A stretch of DNA of 64,000 nucleotides, from the NCBI GenBank assembly GCA_021166775.1, contig JAJPEQ010000013.1, positions 1 to 64,000 of the forward strand, given 5' to 3'. The translations under genes were made by a program, and so were the position numbers. How positions within the stretch are numbered: the stretch's first letter is position 1; each line of letters opens with the position of its first letter. The notes under the pieces are model-generated. The model was not told where the DNA came from. It saw only the letters and a list, made by a program, of their open reading frames with translations, and did no database searches. This DNA is from Comamonas sp. (GTDB taxonomy: Bacteria; Pseudomonadota; Gammaproteobacteria; Burkholderiales; Burkholderiaceae_C). Of the stretch, positions 11,786 to 23,098 are shown in pieces.

Positions 11786-13066
11786 TCACCCCTGCGCCGC
11801 GCGCTTCCACGCGGCGCTCGCGGCCTCCTTGTCGCCGCGTTGTTCCGCAAGCTCGGCCAGGTGGAACCAGGCGCGGGCACGCAGCGTGGGCTCGGTCAGG
11901 CCCTGGCGGGCTTCGGCAAACGACTGCTCCGCCTTGCCCCACAGGGACAGGCGCATGCAGGCCACGCCCGCGAGGTAGTGCAGGCAGGGGTCACGCGGGT
12001 GCAGGCGTTGCTGCGCCTCGATCAGCCCAAGCCAGTGGTGATCCTGCTCGCCCAGGGTGGCTTCCAGCGCCAGGACCAGCTTGCGCGTCTGATGGCTCTG
12101 GAGTTCGCCGTACTGCTCCCACACGGGTTGCAGCCACAGCCGCGCCTGGTTGCTTGCGCCGCCCAGCTCGATCTGGTGGCTGGCCGCGCGGATGGCGACG
12201 TCGGGCATCCTGCGCTCGGCGGTTTCCAAGGCCTGCCAGGCAGCGCCCAGCTGGGCATCGTCGCGCGCTTCGTCCAGCAGCGCGATGGCGAGCGTGCGCA
12301 CCAGGGTGGTGGCGACCTCGGGTGAGAACGCGCGGTGTTTGGCCAGCAGGCGCGTGGTCTCCAGCGCGTCGCGCGTGCGTCCGGCCAGGCGCGCCGCCTT
12401 CAGGCGCGTGCGCAGGGCCAGCGTGCGCCGGCTGGCGCCTTGCGGCAGCGCGGCCAGGCGTTCCAGCGCGGCCTCTGCATCGCGATCATCGAGCAGCCAG
12501 CGGGCCGAGCGCAGCTGCACGCCCTCGCGCAGTTCCTGGCCGCTGCTGTCCGGGTGTTCGCCCAGCGCCTCCAGTGCCAGCGCGAGGTGCTCGGAGCGGC
12601 CGCTGCGGTCCTGCAGCGCGTGCGAGCTTTCCGCCGCGGCCACGTGGGCGAGGGTGCGCAGTTGCTGGCGGTGGGCAATGGCGGCATCGGTAAGGGCCAG
12701 GGCTTCTTCCTGCGCGAGGGCCTTGAGGGCCGATTTGCGTGCCCGCACGAAGCGCCCGGCCAGCAGCTGGGCCATGGCGTCGAGCATGGCGCCATGCATG
12801 GCGCGCTCTTTTTGCTGCAGGCGCCAGCGCCGTGCCTGACGTGGCAGCGCGCGCAAGGTGGACAGGCCGCGCAGCGCCGCATAGAACAGCGTGGTGCCGA
12901 TGAATATCAGCATCAGCACCATGTTCAGCGAGAGATCGACGCGCCAAGGTGGCCAGAAGATGGTGACCGTGCCCTGGTTGTTGCCGGCAAAAAGGGCAAT
13001 GGCCACGGCGATGCCGAACAGAGCCAGGAACCAGAGGGCAGCGCGCATGAACGTGTAGCCCCTCAA
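11786..13066 (-). CDS. hemY: Heme biosynthesis protein HemY (TPR)
   Basis: N-terminal TM plus ARRWRLQQKERAMHGAMLDAMAQLLAGRFVRARKSALKAL; follows hemX with ATGA overlap. Confidence 0.85.
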   Translation of the reverse strand: MRGYTFMRAALWFLALFGIAVAIALFAGNNQGTVTIFWPPWRVDLSLNMVLMLIFIGTTLFYAALRGLSTLRALPRQARRWRLQQKERAMHGAMLDAMAQLLAGRFVRARKSALKALAQEEALALTDAAIAHRQQLRTLAHVAAAESSHALQDRSGRSEHLALALEALGEHPDSSGQELREGVQLRSARWLLDDRDAEAALERLAALPQGASRRTLALRTRLKAARLAGRTRDALETTRLLAKHRAFSPEVATTLVRTLAIALLDEARDDAQLGAAWQALETAERRMPDVAIRAASHQIELGGASNQARLWLQPVWEQYGELQSHQTRKLVLALEATLGEQDHHWLGLIEAQQRLHPRDPCLHYLAGVACMRLSLWGKAEQSFAEARQGLTEPTLRARAWFHLAELAEQRGDKEAASAAWKRAAQG

Positions 13067-14163
13067 CGGCCGGCCGCGGCGGTGGCCAGCGCGGAGAGCG
13101 TGGCCGTGGGCTGAGGAATTTCGGTGGCGCGCATGTTGCTCTGCAGTTGCTGCAGCGCCGCCAGAAAATTCTGCGTGCGCCGCGCGTTGGCGTCGAAGTA
13201 TTTGGTGAAGCCGCGCTGCGCCGCGGCCAGCTCGGAGCGCGCCGTGTCCATGCGGCGCGCCAGGATGCTCAGGCGGGCATCGGCCAGTTGCAGCTTCAGG
13301 TTCTGGCGCAGGAAGTAGGCCTGATCGGGCGCCAGGAGCACGGCGTCTGGTCGGTCGATGCGACTGATGCGCACCAGGCCGAGAGCCTGGTCGCGCACTC
13401 CGTGCCAGACGGCGCGCAGCGCGGCCTGCCAGGCCGGTTCGCTCGCCGGGGTATCCGCGGACGCCGTGCGGGCCGCGGACGACGGCGGCCGCATGTCCGA
13501 GGGGTGCGCGACGGCGTTGGCCAGCGGCAGCTCGTCGATCTGGCGAGCCAAGTCATCGAGCCGACCCAGCAGACCGGCCGTGTCGGTGACGCTGGCACGC
13601 TCCAGCCTTTCGCTGTCCTGCTCCATGGCGCGCAGCACGGGCGCAAGCCGGGGCTGCGCGGCGCGCTCGATGCGCTGATGGGCGTTTTTTAGGGCCACCG
13701 TCAGGGGCTGCAGGCTGCCGGTGAGTTCGGCCTGCTGCTGGGCCAGGCGAATGCTCGCGTCCACATCGGCCACCAGACTTTCGTCACGGCTGCGCGAGAG
13801 GCTTTGGGTGAGCTCTTCGAGCTGGCTGCGTTGCAGCGCGACTTCGGCCACGCGTGACTCCATCACGCTCATGCGCGCGCTCGCATCGCGCGCCAGATCC
13901 TGTGCCTCGCGTGCCAGGGTGCGTGCCTCGGTGGCCTGTGTGCCCGAGTCGGCGCTCTGGCGCGCCAGCTGTTCCTGGATGTTGGACAGGCGCTGCCAGA
14001 GCATGGCCGAGGAGCCCAGCGCCGCCAGCGCGACGAAGGCGAGCACTCCAAGCAGCAGGTGATTGGCACCGCTGGTGACCACCGCGGGCGCCGTCGGCGC
14101 CGCGGGAGCCGGCGCCGGTGGCGCGGCCTCGCCGACGGTGGAAGAGAGGGGCTCAGTGCTCAT
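13063..14163 (-). CDS. hemX: HemX-family uroporphyrinogen-III C-methyltransferase-like protein
   Basis: Pro/Ala-rich N-terminus, single TM, coiled coil and YFLRQNLKLQLADARLSILARR; between hemD and hemY. Confidence 0.85.
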   Translation of the reverse strand: MSTEPLSSTVGEAAPPAPAPAAPTAPAVVTSGANHLLLGVLAFVALAALGSSAMLWQRLSNIQEQLARQSADSGTQATEARTLAREAQDLARDASARMSVMESRVAEVALQRSQLEELTQSLSRSRDESLVADVDASIRLAQQQAELTGSLQPLTVALKNAHQRIERAAQPRLAPVLRAMEQDSERLERASVTDTAGLLGRLDDLARQIDELPLANAVAHPSDMRPPSSAARTASADTPASEPAWQAALRAVWHGVRDQALGLVRISRIDRPDAVLLAPDQAYFLRQNLKLQLADARLSILARRMDTARSELAAAQRGFTKYFDANARRTQNFLAALQQLQSNMRATEIPQPTATLSALATAAAGR

Positions 14164-14965
14164 GCAGCGATTTTATAGACGAGACCACGTCCGTCAGCGC
14201 GGGACGGGCGCTGTGTACCTGCCCGAAGCCCGCATCCCGCGCGGCCTGGGCGATGCGCGGGTGGGTGGCGAGCGCATGGGCGCCGGACCAATCGTGCCCG
14301 GGCAGCCAGGCCAGAAGGTGCCCGATGGCCTCCTTGCTGCTGAAAAGCCACAGAAAGGCTCCCCCCGAGGCCGCGCGCGCCAACCGGGCCTGCTGTTCAT
14401 CCAGGACAGGTGCGCCGCGCTCGTAGCTGGCCACGAAGTCGACCTGCGCGCCCGCGCTTCGCAACTGCGTGGCCAGCCAGTCGCGCCCTTGCCCGCCCGG
14501 GCGGGCAGGCTCGTCGGTACCGCGCACGATGAGCACGCGGTCGCCGGGGCGCACCTGGGACGCCACCTGATGCCAGAGGGCTTCGGAATCGAATTGCCCG
14601 GCGTCCGGGGCGGGACCGTCGATCACCGCCGAGGCGACGCCGCTCGCCTGCAGCGCGCGCACCGTCCCCGGTCCTGGCGCCCAGCATCTCGTTTTGATAG
14701 CTTCCAGCGGTTGACTGGCAAGCGTTTGAGCCTTATTTTCCTCAAAGAAGTGACGCGCGGCATTGCCGCTGACAAACATCACGGCGCGGTAGTCTGCGCA
14801 TTGCATTCGGGCGTGTTGCAGCGCGGCTTGCAGCGCCGGATGGCTCAGGGGCCGGATGGCGATGAGTGGCAGGGCCTGGGCCGGGATGCCCTGCTGTTCG
14901 AGCAGGCTTACCCAGCGCGCGGCGTCCTGCGCGGCCCGTGTCACCAGCACCCGTGGCAAGGCCAT
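14153..14965 (-). CDS. hemD: Uroporphyrinogen-III synthase (contains an in-frame dispersed repeat)
   Basis: MALPRVLVTRAAQDAARWVSLLEQQG, AVMFVSGNAARHFF, RCWAPGPGTVRALQASGV, VLIVRGTD; adjacent to hemC. Confidence 0.92.
   Translation of the reverse strand: MALPRVLVTRAAQDAARWVSLLEQQGIPAQALPLIAIRPLSHPALQAALQHARMQCADYRAVMFVSGNAARHFFEENKAQTLASQPLEAIKTRCWAPGPGTVRALQASGVASAVIDGPAPDAGQFDSEALWHQVASQVRPGDRVLIVRGTDEPARPGGQGRDWLATQLRSAGAQVDFVASYERGAPVLDEQQARLARAASGGAFLWLFSSKEAIGHLLAWLPGHDWSGAHALATHPRIAQAARDAGFGQVHSARPALTDVVSSIKSLHEH
14692..14746 (+). repeat. Dispersed imperfect-palindromic repeat copy inside hemD
   Basis: TTTTGATAGCTTCCAGCGGTTGACTGGCAAGCGTTTGAGCCTTATTTTCCTCAAA; matches the copy at 45791 and the others. 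Confidence 0.85.
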
Positions 14966-14966
14966 G

Positions 14967-15905
14967 TCAGGCCCCGGGCTCCGCCACGGCGCCGTGGGTC
15001 TGCAACTGGGCTGCCACGCGCAAGCCCAGCGCATCGGCCTCCTGCAGCGTCGTGACCGTGGCTTCGCCGGCCGCGCGCACCAGCGGCGAGCGCCCCGAGA
15101 GGTCGCCCCAGGCGGCGGCCAGGCGCAAGGTCTGGCCCTGCCACTGCCCGTGTGCGGCCAGCGGCATGGAGCAGCTGCCGCCCATGGCGCGGCTCACCGC
15201 GCGCTCGGCCGTCACCGTGAGCCAGGTGCTCTGGTCGGCCAGCGGCGCAAGCCCTTGCAGCAGGTCCTGCCGGTCGGCGCGCACCTCGATGGCCAGCGCG
15301 CCTTGTCCAGCGGCGGGCAGCATCTGCTCGGGCTCGAAGGTGCTGCGAATGCGCTCGCCCAGGCCCAGGCGCTTGAGGCCCGCGGCCGCGAGCACGATGG
15401 CCGCGTACTGGCCTTCGTCGAGCTTGCGCAGCCGGGTGTTGACGTTGCCGCGCAGCGGCTCGATGCGCAGGTCGGGGCGCAGCGCATGCAGCAGCACCTG
15501 CCGGCGCAGGCTGGAGGTGCCCACCACCGCGCCTTGCGGCAGATCTTCCAGCCGGGCGTGGTGGGGCGAGACGAAGGCGTCGCGCGGGTCTTCACGCTGC
15601 ATCACGCACGCGAGCGCAAAGCCCTCGGGCAGCACCATGGGCACGTCCTTGAGCGAGTGCACCGCGATGTCGGCGCGGCCCTCTTGCAGCGCCACTTCCA
15701 GCTCCTTGATGAACAGGCCCTTGCCGCCGACCTTGGACAGCGTGCGGTCCAGAATCTGATCGCCGCGCGTGGTCATGCCCAGCAGCTCGATGCGGTGGCC
15801 GCGCTCCTGAAGCAGGGCCTGGACATGTCTGGCCTGCCAGAGGGCGAGCTGGCTTTCGCGGGTGGCGATGACGAGGGGTCGTTGGGCGGGATGCTGTGCG
15901 GTCAT
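14967..15905 (-). CDS. hemC: Hydroxymethylbilane synthase (porphobilinogen deaminase)
   Basis: [87 protein letters not shown]. Confidence 0.98.
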   Translation of the reverse strand: MTAQHPAQRPLVIATRESQLALWQARHVQALLQERGHRIELLGMTTRGDQILDRTLSKVGGKGLFIKELEVALQEGRADIAVHSLKDVPMVLPEGFALACVMQREDPRDAFVSPHHARLEDLPQGAVVGTSSLRRQVLLHALRPDLRIEPLRGNVNTRLRKLDEGQYAAIVLAAAGLKRLGLGERIRSTFEPEQMLPAAGQGALAIEVRADRQDLLQGLAPLADQSTWLTVTAERAVSRAMGGSCSMPLAAHGQWQGQTLRLAAAWGDLSGRSPLVRAAGEATVTTLQEADALGLRVAAQLQTHGAVAEPGA

Positions 15906-16024
15906 GACGCCATTGTGTCGCAGTGTGAAGGGCCCGCGCTGCTGTCACCCCAGAGACAGCCGTGGACTACACTGTGTGCATATTGCAATGCAGCATCTGC
16001 ATAACCCGCCCGCAACGTCAACCC

Positions 16025-18865
16025 ATGACCGCTTCTGCCGAACCCCGTCTTCGCACTTCTCCGACACGTCGCAACGACAAGGATGCACCGCTGATTCGTG
16101 ACATCCGCCTGCTGGGGCGGATTCTGGGGGATGTGATCCGGGAGCAGGAAGGCGCGCCCGCGTTCGAGCTGGTCGAGCAGATTCGCCAGCTCTCGGTGGC
16201 GTTTCGACGCAATGCCGACCCGCAGGCCGACCGCGCGCTCAAGCGTCTGCTCAAGTCGCTGACCGGGGACGAAACGGTAAAGGTGATCCGTGCGTTCACC
16301 TATTTCAGCCACCTGGCCAATCTGGCCGAGGATCGCCACCACATTCGCCGCCGTGAAATGCATGAGCGCAGCGGCAGCAGCCAGGAGGGCAGCATCGACG
16401 TGGCACTGGCGCGTCTGCGCTGGGCGGGCATTGCAGCGCAGACGGTGGCGCAAACCCTGGCCCAAAGCTACGTGGTTCCGGTGCTCACCGCCCACCCGAC
16501 CGAGGTGCAGCGCAAAAGCATTCTGGATTCCGAGCGCGAAATCGCTCAGCTGCTGGCCGCGCGCGAGGACATCCAGGCACGCGCCCAGCTGTACAACAGC
16601 GCCCGTGACATCCTCACGCCGCGTGAGCTCGCCGCCAACGAGGCGCGCTTGCGGGCCCGTGTGGCGCAGCTGTGGCAGACACGGCTGCTGCGCGTGTCGC
16701 GCCTGACGGTGGCCGACGAAATTGAAAACGCGCTCTCTTATTACGAGTCCACCTTCGTGGATGAGATCCCCAAGATCTACGCCGACCTGGAGCGCACGCT
16801 GGGCGCTGATGCGCCCGTGGCCAGCTTTCTGCGCATGGGGCAGTGGATTGGTGGCGACCGCGATGGCAACCCCAACGTGGGGGCGCAGACCTTGCGCCTG
16901 GCGCTGCGCCGCCAGGCACAGGTGGCGCTGCAGCATTATCTGGCCGAGGTGCACGCGCTGGGGCGCGAGCTCTCGCTTTCGGCGCGGCTGGTCCAGGTCT
17001 CGCCCGCGCTGCAGACACTGGCCGATGCATCGCCGGACCTGAGTGAGCATCGCAGCGATGAACCTTACCGCAAGGCGCTCAGCGGCATCTATGCACGCCT
17101 GGCCGCGACGTGTACCGTCCTGACCGGCGTGAATCCGGCGCTGGCCGCCGTGGCGCCACAGCCGCCCTATGCCGAAGCGGCCGAGTTTCTGGCGGATTTG
17201 TCGGTGATCGAGCAATCGCTGCAGGCGCACAAGGGCGCGGCGCAGGCGGCGGAGCGCCTGCATGCGCTGGTGCGTGCGGTCCAGGTGTTTGGTTTTCATC
17301 TGGCGACCGTCGATCTGCGACAAAGCTCGGACCAGCATGAACGCGTGCTCACCGAGCTGCTGGCCGTGGCCCGGCTGGAGGCCGATTACTCGCGGCTGGC
17401 CGAGCAGGAGCGCCAGGCCCTTTTGCTGCGCCTGCTGTGCGACGCGCGCCCGCTGCGCGTGGTGGGCGCACGCTACAGCGAGCACACACGCGGTGAACTC
17501 GCCATCTTCGAGGCGGCACGCGAGTTGCGTGAACGCTATGGGCACGAGGCGATTCGCCACTACATCATCAGCCACACCGAAACCGTGAGCGACCTGCTGG
17601 AGGTGCTGCTGCTGCAGAAGGAAACCGGCCTGATGCACGGCACACTGGATGAAGCGTGCCGCGCCGAGCTCATCGTCTCGCCGCTCTTTGAGACCATCGC
17701 CGATCTGCGCAACGCCGCGCCGATCATGCGCGCCTGGTATGCGCTCGCGGGCATCGTCCCCCTGGTGCGCGCCAGCGGGGGCGAGCAGGACATCATGCTC
17801 GGCTACAGCGACAGCAACAAGGACGGCGGCATCTTCACGAGCAACTGGGAGCTGTACCGGGCGGAGATCGCGCTGGTGGAGTTCTTCGACGAGCTCAATG
17901 CCGCCGCGCCCGGGCAGCCCATCCGCATGCGCATGTTCCACGGCCGCGGCGGTACCGTGGGGCGCGGCGGCGGGCCCAGCTACCAGGCCATCCTGGCGCA
18001 GCCGCCGGGCACGGTGCGCGGGCAGATCCGCCTGACCGAGCAGGGCGAGGTCATCGCCTCCAAGTACGCCAATCCCGAGATCGGCCGGCGCAATCTTGAA
18101 ACCCTCGTGGCGGCCACGCTCGAAGCCACCCTGCTGCAGCCCACCAAGCCGGCGACCCAGGCCTTCTTGCAGGCGGCGGCGCACCTGTCCGAGGCGAGCA
18201 TGGCGGCCTACCGCGCGCTGGTGTACGAGACGCCGGGCTTCACCGACTATTTCTTCAGCGCCACGCCGATCCGCGAGATTGCCGAACTCAACATCGGCTC
18301 GCGCCCGGCGTCGCGCAAGGCGGGTCAGCGCATCGAGGATCTGCGCGCCATTCCCTGGGGCTTCAGCTGGGGGCAGTGCCGCCTGACGCTGCCCGGCTGG
18401 TACGGCTTTGGTTCGGCGGTGCAGGCCTTCGTGACGATGCAGGGCAAGAGCGAAAAGGCCCAGTGGGCGCTGCTGCGCAAGATGGTGCGTCAATGGCCGT
18501 TCTTCAGCGCACTGCTGTCCAACATGGACATGGTGCTGGCCAAGAGCGACCTGGCGCTGGCCAAGCGCTACAGCGAACTCGTGACGGATACGCGTTTGCG
18601 CAAGCAGGTCTTTGCCGCGATCGAGCAGGAATGGCACCGCACCATGCAGGCGCTGGGGCAGATCACGGGAGACAAGGAGCGCCTGGCGCACAACAGCGCG
18701 CTGGCGCGCTCGATCAAGCACCGCTTCCCCTACATCGACCCGCTGCACCACCTGCAGGTCGAGCTGATCCGTCGCTGGCGCGCCGAACCAGGCGACGACC
18801 GGGTGCGCACCGGCATTCAGCTGTGCATCAACGGCATTGCGGCGGGGCTGCGCAATACAGGTTGA
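16025..18865 (+). CDS. ppc: Phosphoenolpyruvate carboxylase
   Basis: [79 protein letters not shown]-terminus. Confidence 0.98.
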   Translation: MTASAEPRLRTSPTRRNDKDAPLIRDIRLLGRILGDVIREQEGAPAFELVEQIRQLSVAFRRNADPQADRALKRLLKSLTGDETVKVIRAFTYFSHLANLAEDRHHIRRREMHERSGSSQEGSIDVALARLRWAGIAAQTVAQTLAQSYVVPVLTAHPTEVQRKSILDSEREIAQLLAAREDIQARAQLYNSARDILTPRELAANEARLRARVAQLWQTRLLRVSRLTVADEIENALSYYESTFVDEIPKIYADLERTLGADAPVASFLRMGQWIGGDRDGNPNVGAQTLRLALRRQAQVALQHYLAEVHALGRELSLSARLVQVSPALQTLADASPDLSEHRSDEPYRKALSGIYARLAATCTVLTGVNPALAAVAPQPPYAEAAEFLADLSVIEQSLQAHKGAAQAAERLHALVRAVQVFGFHLATVDLRQSSDQHERVLTELLAVARLEADYSRLAEQERQALLLRLLCDARPLRVVGARYSEHTRGELAIFEAARELRERYGHEAIRHYIISHTETVSDLLEVLLLQKETGLMHGTLDEACRAELIVSPLFETIADLRNAAPIMRAWYALAGIVPLVRASGGEQDIMLGYSDSNKDGGIFTSNWELYRAEIALVEFFDELNAAAPGQPIRMRMFHGRGGTVGRGGGPSYQAILAQPPGTVRGQIRLTEQGEVIASKYANPEIGRRNLETLVAATLEATLLQPTKPATQAFLQAAAHLSEASMAAYRALVYETPGFTDYFFSATPIREIAELNIGSRPASRKAGQRIEDLRAIPWGFSWGQCRLTLPGWYGFGSAVQAFVTMQGKSEKAQWALLRKMVRQWPFFSALLSNMDMVLAKSDLALAKRYSELVTDTRLRKQVFAAIEQEWHRTMQALGQITGDKERLAHNSALARSIKHRFPYIDPLHHLQVELIRRWRAEPGDDRVRTGIQLCINGIAAGLRNTG

Positions 18866-19009
18866 GCCGCATTCGACACCCTCGGTGTGCGCGGGGCTTG
18901 CCTGTACTGCGCTGCATGCGCCTGAATCGGTCCACGAAGCGGGGGACAGGCAGGCAAAGAGGCTGGTATTGGATCGATTGCCGATGGCGCGGCTTTTTAT
19001 CATCTGGCC

Positions 19010-19579
19010 ATGCCTTTCACCACCTGCCGCGCTCCCCTGGCTTGCTTGTTGCTGGCGGCTGCGGGGTGGCTGGCTGGCTGCGCCGCGCTGGACGCGCCCC
19101 GCGTGGACAGCTACCCCGTGACCGGTCAGAAAAAGGTGCATGCGATTCACCACTGGGACGTGATCGCGCAGGATGTCGCGACGCGCGTCGCCGAAAGGAT
19201 CGCTTCATGGCCTCAAGGCGAGCACCCCATCCATGTCTCGGCCGCTGAGCCATCGGAGTTCAACGAGGGGTTCGTCAAGCTGCTTCGCGTGCACCTGCTC
19301 GACCGTGGCGTGGCGCTGTCGGTGACACCGTCCGCCGTGGAACTGCGGGTGCAGACGCAGCTTGTCGACCCGGCCGGGCGCGGCGCCCGTGGCGATGCCG
19401 CCGGCGGCCCGACGCGCACCGAAGTGCTGGTCACGACCACGCTCACGAACGAGGATCTCTACCTGACTGGCACGGCGGACATGTACTACATCGAGCGTGC
19501 CGATGCGGCGCTGTACGTGCCGCCGCCGCCCCCGCCGCCGGCACCTGTGGTGAAGACCTGGAAAGTGGTGACGCCGTGA
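19010..19579 (+). CDS. Putative lipoprotein with polyproline C-terminal tail
   Basis: Lipobox-like LLLAAAGWLAGCAAL; PPPPPPPAP near C-terminus; overlaps the next gene. Confidence 0.6.
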   Translation: MPFTTCRAPLACLLLAAAGWLAGCAALDAPRVDSYPVTGQKKVHAIHHWDVIAQDVATRVAERIASWPQGEHPIHVSAAEPSEFNEGFVKLLRVHLLDRGVALSVTPSAVELRVQTQLVDPAGRGARGDAAGGPTRTEVLVTTTLTNEDLYLTGTADMYYIERADAALYVPPPPPPPAPVVKTWKVVTP

Positions 19580-20130
19580 TGCGCCGTGGTGTACTGGTCG
19601 CTGGTGCCGCCGCGCTGCTCTCGGCGTCGGGCTGCGCCTCGTACTACTACGGCGATGCCGCGGGTCCCGACACAGTGACGCCGCAGGCAACGGCCGCGCT
19701 GCTCAAGGCCAACCAACAGGCGGTGGACAAGCTGCTGGAGGCGGCACCGCTGGAGCCGGGCGCGCGGTTTCTGGTGGCCACGCTGGTCAACGTGGATCGA
19801 CTCGGCGCCTCCTCGCGTTTCGGCCGGATCTCTTCCGAGCAGATCGCGGGGCGGCTGGTGCAGCGCGGCGTGCCGGTTGTCGAGGTGCGGCTGCGTGACG
19901 CGCTTGTGCTGCAACCTGGCGAAGGCGAGCTGCTGCTGTCGCGCCAGTTGAGCGAAGTGAGCCGGACGCACCAGGCGAGCACAGCCTTGGTGGGCACCTA
20001 CGCGGCTTCCTCGCGGCAGGTGTATGTGAGTCTCAAGCTCGTGCGGCCGCAGGGCAATGTGGTGGTGGCTGCGCAGGACTACGTGGTGCCGATGACCGCG
20101 GAACTGCGCGGCATGCTGGCCGGGCATTGA
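19576..20130 (+). CDS. FlgO-family outer-membrane lipoprotein
   Basis: Lipobox ALLSASGCASYYYG; FLVATLVNVDRLGASSRFGRISSEQIAGRLVQRGVPVVEVRL is FlgO-domain-like. Confidence 0.72.
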   Translation: MMRRGVLVAGAAALLSASGCASYYYGDAAGPDTVTPQATAALLKANQQAVDKLLEAAPLEPGARFLVATLVNVDRLGASSRFGRISSEQIAGRLVQRGVPVVEVRLRDALVLQPGEGELLLSRQLSEVSRTHQASTALVGTYAASSRQVYVSLKLVRPQGNVVVAAQDYVVPMTAELRGMLAGH

Positions 20131-20143
20131 AGCCCGGCCGCGC

Positions 20144-20683
20144 TCAATGCAGTTTGAGTGCGGCTTTGGCCTTGCTCTTGCCGGCGCGCGCGGGCGGGTT
20201 GCACAGGCCGCAGGTGTAGTGCCGGTTCTCGTACAGCTCGGTGACGAACTGACCCTTGCATTTGCTGCATTGGGTGCGCGTGAGCATGCCCGCGTCGACG
20301 AATTTCACCAGCCGCCAGGCGCGGGTGAACGAGAGCAGCGGCTCGATCTCGGCGGCCTGCACTTGTTCGTTGTACAGACGGTAGGCCTTGGTCAGCAGTT
20401 CCACCGCGTCCAGATCCACACCCTTGGAGAGGTATTCGTAGATGTTCAGGAACAGCGAGCTGTGGATGTTTTCCTGCCAGGTGAGAAACCAGTCGGTGGA
20501 AAACGGCAGCTGTCCCTTGGAGGGAGAGCGTCCCGCCACTTCCTTGTACAGGCGGATCAGGCGCTCGTAGGAGAGCGTGGTCTCCGATTCCAGCACCTGC
20601 ATGCGCGCACCCATCTCGATGAGCATGGCGGCGCGTTCGATCTGCCGGGATTCATTCAGGACGCTTTTGACGGTGGCGGGCAT
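20144..20683 (-). CDS. flhC: Flagellar transcriptional regulator FlhC
   Basis: ARMQVLESETTLSYERLIRLYKEVAGRSPSKGQLPFSTDWF; Cys cluster CSKCKGQF...YTCGLC. Confidence 0.95.
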   Translation of the reverse strand: MPATVKSVLNESRQIERAAMLIEMGARMQVLESETTLSYERLIRLYKEVAGRSPSKGQLPFSTDWFLTWQENIHSSLFLNIYEYLSKGVDLDAVELLTKAYRLYNEQVQAAEIEPLLSFTRAWRLVKFVDAGMLTRTQCSKCKGQFVTELYENRHYTCGLCNPPARAGKSKAKAALKLH

Positions 20684-20710
20684 GGTGTGCTTCTCCCCGG
20701 GTTGCCTGTC

Positions 20711-21040
20711 TCAGATGACTTCGGCCACGCGGCTGGCCATCAGGATGTTGGCGTGCAGCGTGTTGGTGGCTTCGTTGCCGACCTTGTTGGGTGTGTTGTG
20801 GCTGGTGAGCAGGCTCCAGACCAGCTCATCGTCCACGCGGAAGCTGCACAGCAGCGTGTTGCGCGATGCCAGTTTGAGCACCTGGCCCGTGGACAGTGCG
20901 GCGAGAATATCGGCGGCCTCTTCGCCCAGCCCCAGGCGGAACACCGCTTCGGCCTTGTCCTGGCGGATCAGGTTCTGCGCCAGCATCAGGTAGGTCAGGT
21001 TGGCTTCGCGAATTTCGGCGAGCAACTGTTCGTTGGTCAT
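20711..21040 (-). CDS. flhD: Flagellar transcriptional regulator FlhD
   Basis: LLAEIREANLTYLMLAQNLIRQDKAEAVFRLGLGEEAADILAALSTGQVLKLA. Confidence 0.95.
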   Translation of the reverse strand: MTNEQLLAEIREANLTYLMLAQNLIRQDKAEAVFRLGLGEEAADILAALSTGQVLKLASRNTLLCSFRVDDELVWSLLTSHNTPNKVGNEATNTLHANILMASRVAEVI

Positions 21041-21294
21041 GGTGCATTCCTTTCAGGGCCGGATCTGCGTGATCCGTTGAAATGCATTGTCAAAGTCGCT
21101 TAATAGAAACATAAGTCGGCGGTCGCCGCGACGTGGTGTCATCCGGCCGAGCTCGTGCGTGTAGGAAGTTGTCCGACAAGCGCGTCGGCGCAAGCGTGAA
21201 AAGCGGGCGAAATCGGGGTGATTTCGGGATCAAGACCGGCGCCGGCGTGCGGCTTGTCGTGGCGCCATGTCAAACGCGTGTAAATTCGCGCGTG

Positions 21295-22422
21295 ATGACC
21301 ACTGAAAACGCCAAGCAAGAACCGCCTGTGACCCAGGCATTGAACCCCTTGAACCGTATCCGCCGCGATGTACAGGGCATGCATGCCTATGCCGTGCAGG
21401 AATCGGGCGGCATGATCAAGCTCGATGCGATGGAAAATCCCCACCGCCTGCCTGCAGCCTTGCAGGCCGAGCTGGGCAGGCGCCTGGGGCAGGTGGCGGT
21501 CAATCGCTATCCGGGTGCGCGCCTGGCGGATCTGCGTGCGGCCCTCACGCGCTACGCGAACCTCCCGCAGGGCTGGTCCTTGATGCTCGGCAATGGTTCG
21601 GACGAGCTCATCAGCCTGCTCGCGCTCGCCTGCGACGTGCCAGGGGCCGGCATCGTCGCGCCCGAGCCGGGTTTCGTGATGTATGCGATGAGCGCCAAGC
21701 TGCAGGGGCTGGCCTACCATGGCGTACCGCTCGAGGCCGATTTTTCGCTGGACGAGGCCGCGATGCTCCAGGCGATCGAGCGCCATCGCCCGAGCATCGT
21801 CTATCTGGCGTACCCGAACAACCCCACGGGCACCTTGTGGAGCGAGGCGGCGATGCAGCGTCTCATCGAAGCGCAGGGCGCGCAAGGGGGGCTCGTGGTG
21901 GTCGATGAGGCCTATCAACCCTTTGCCGCGCGCAGCTGGATGGATTCGGTGCGCGCCGCGCCTGCGCGCCATGGTCACGTGCTGGTGCTGCGCACGCTCA
22001 GCAAGTTCGGCCTTGCGGGGGTGCGGCTCGGTTACCTGATGGGCGACGACGCCCTGATCCGCGAAATCGACAAGGTGCGCCCGCCCTACAACGTGAGCGT
22101 GCTCAACGCCGAATGCGCCCTGTTCGCGCTGGAGCATGAGGAGGTCTTCGCCGCGCAGGCGCGCGACATCCGCGGGCAGCGGGCGCGGGTGCTGGGCGAA
22201 CTCGCGCGCATGCCGGGCGTGCAGGCGTTTGCCAGCGAGGCGAACATGATCCTCGTGCGTGTGCCCGATGCGGCGCGCGCCTTTGCCGGATTGCACGAGC
22301 GCAAGGTGCTCGTCAAGAACGTTTCTAAAATGCACTCACTCTTGACCAACTGCCTGCGGCTGACGGTGGGTACGGCCGACGAAAACACCGCCCTGCTGCA
22401 GGCGCTTCGCGCTTCGCTATGA
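21295..22422 (+). CDS. hisC: Histidinol-phosphate aminotransferase
   Basis: [56 protein letters not shown]. Confidence 0.95.
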   Translation: MTTENAKQEPPVTQALNPLNRIRRDVQGMHAYAVQESGGMIKLDAMENPHRLPAALQAELGRRLGQVAVNRYPGARLADLRAALTRYANLPQGWSLMLGNGSDELISLLALACDVPGAGIVAPEPGFVMYAMSAKLQGLAYHGVPLEADFSLDEAAMLQAIERHRPSIVYLAYPNNPTGTLWSEAAMQRLIEAQGAQGGLVVVDEAYQPFAARSWMDSVRAAPARHGHVLVLRTLSKFGLAGVRLGYLMGDDALIREIDKVRPPYNVSVLNAECALFALEHEEVFAAQARDIRGQRARVLGELARMPGVQAFASEANMILVRVPDAARAFAGLHERKVLVKNVSKMHSLLTNCLRLTVGTADENTALLQALRASL

Positions 22423-23042
22423 CCTCATCTGCACTTGTGGCCTCCGCCCATACCGACCGTACCGCGGAAGTCAGCCGCGACACCGCCGAGACGCGCGTGC
22501 GCGTGCGCGTGAATCTGGACGGCAGCGGCCAGGCGCGCCTGAACACCGGCATCGGCTTTTTCGATCACATGCTCGACCAGATCGCGCGCCACGGTCTCAT
22601 CGACCTGGAGGTGCAATGCGACGGCGACCTGCACATCGACGGCCACCACAGCGTGGAAGATGTGGGCATCACGCTCGGACAGGCGGTGGCGCGTGCGGTG
22701 GGCGACAAGAAGGGCCTGCGCCGCTACGGCCATGCCTATGTGCCGCTCGATGAGGCGCTCTCGCGCGTGGTGGTCGATTTTTCGGGGCGGCCCGGCCTGC
22801 ATCTGGATATGGCGTTCACCGCCGCCATGATCGGAGGCTTCGACACGCAACTGGTGCATGAATTTTTCCAGGGCTTCGTCAACCACGCCGGGGTGACGCT
22901 GCACATCGACAACCTCAAGGGCACGAACGCGCACCACCAGTGCGAGACGGCGTTCAAGGCGTTTGCCCGTGCCATGCGCGCGGCCTTGGAGATTGATCCG
23001 CGTGCCAGTGGCGTGATTCCATCCACCAAGGGCACTCTGTAA
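22419..23042 (+). CDS. hisB: Imidazoleglycerol-phosphate dehydratase
   Basis: [54 protein letters not shown]. Confidence 0.97.
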   Translation: MTSSALVASAHTDRTAEVSRDTAETRVRVRVNLDGSGQARLNTGIGFFDHMLDQIARHGLIDLEVQCDGDLHIDGHHSVEDVGITLGQAVARAVGDKKGLRRYGHAYVPLDEALSRVVVDFSGRPGLHLDMAFTAAMIGGFDTQLVHEFFQGFVNHAGVTLHIDNLKGTNAHHQCETAFKAFARAMRAALEIDPRASGVIPSTKGTL

Positions 23043-23045
23043 GCA

Positions 23046-23098
23046 AAATTGGTCTCCAACGCTTGCTGGGCAAGCGTGAGCAGCTATGCAATCAAAAG
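23046..23098 (-). repeat. Dispersed repeat copy spanning the hisB-hisH junction and hisH start
   Basis: Minus strand: TTTTGATTGCATAGCTGCTCACGCTTGCCCAGCAAGCGTTGGAGACCAATTTT. Confidence 0.85.

Noticed and set aside
15902-19153. 1083-aa minus-strand ORF covering ppc
   Set aside because: Antisense to a clearly conserved ppc; composition is low-complexity H/R/Q/A-rich, typical of reading the opposite strand of a high-GC gene; no recognisable domains.
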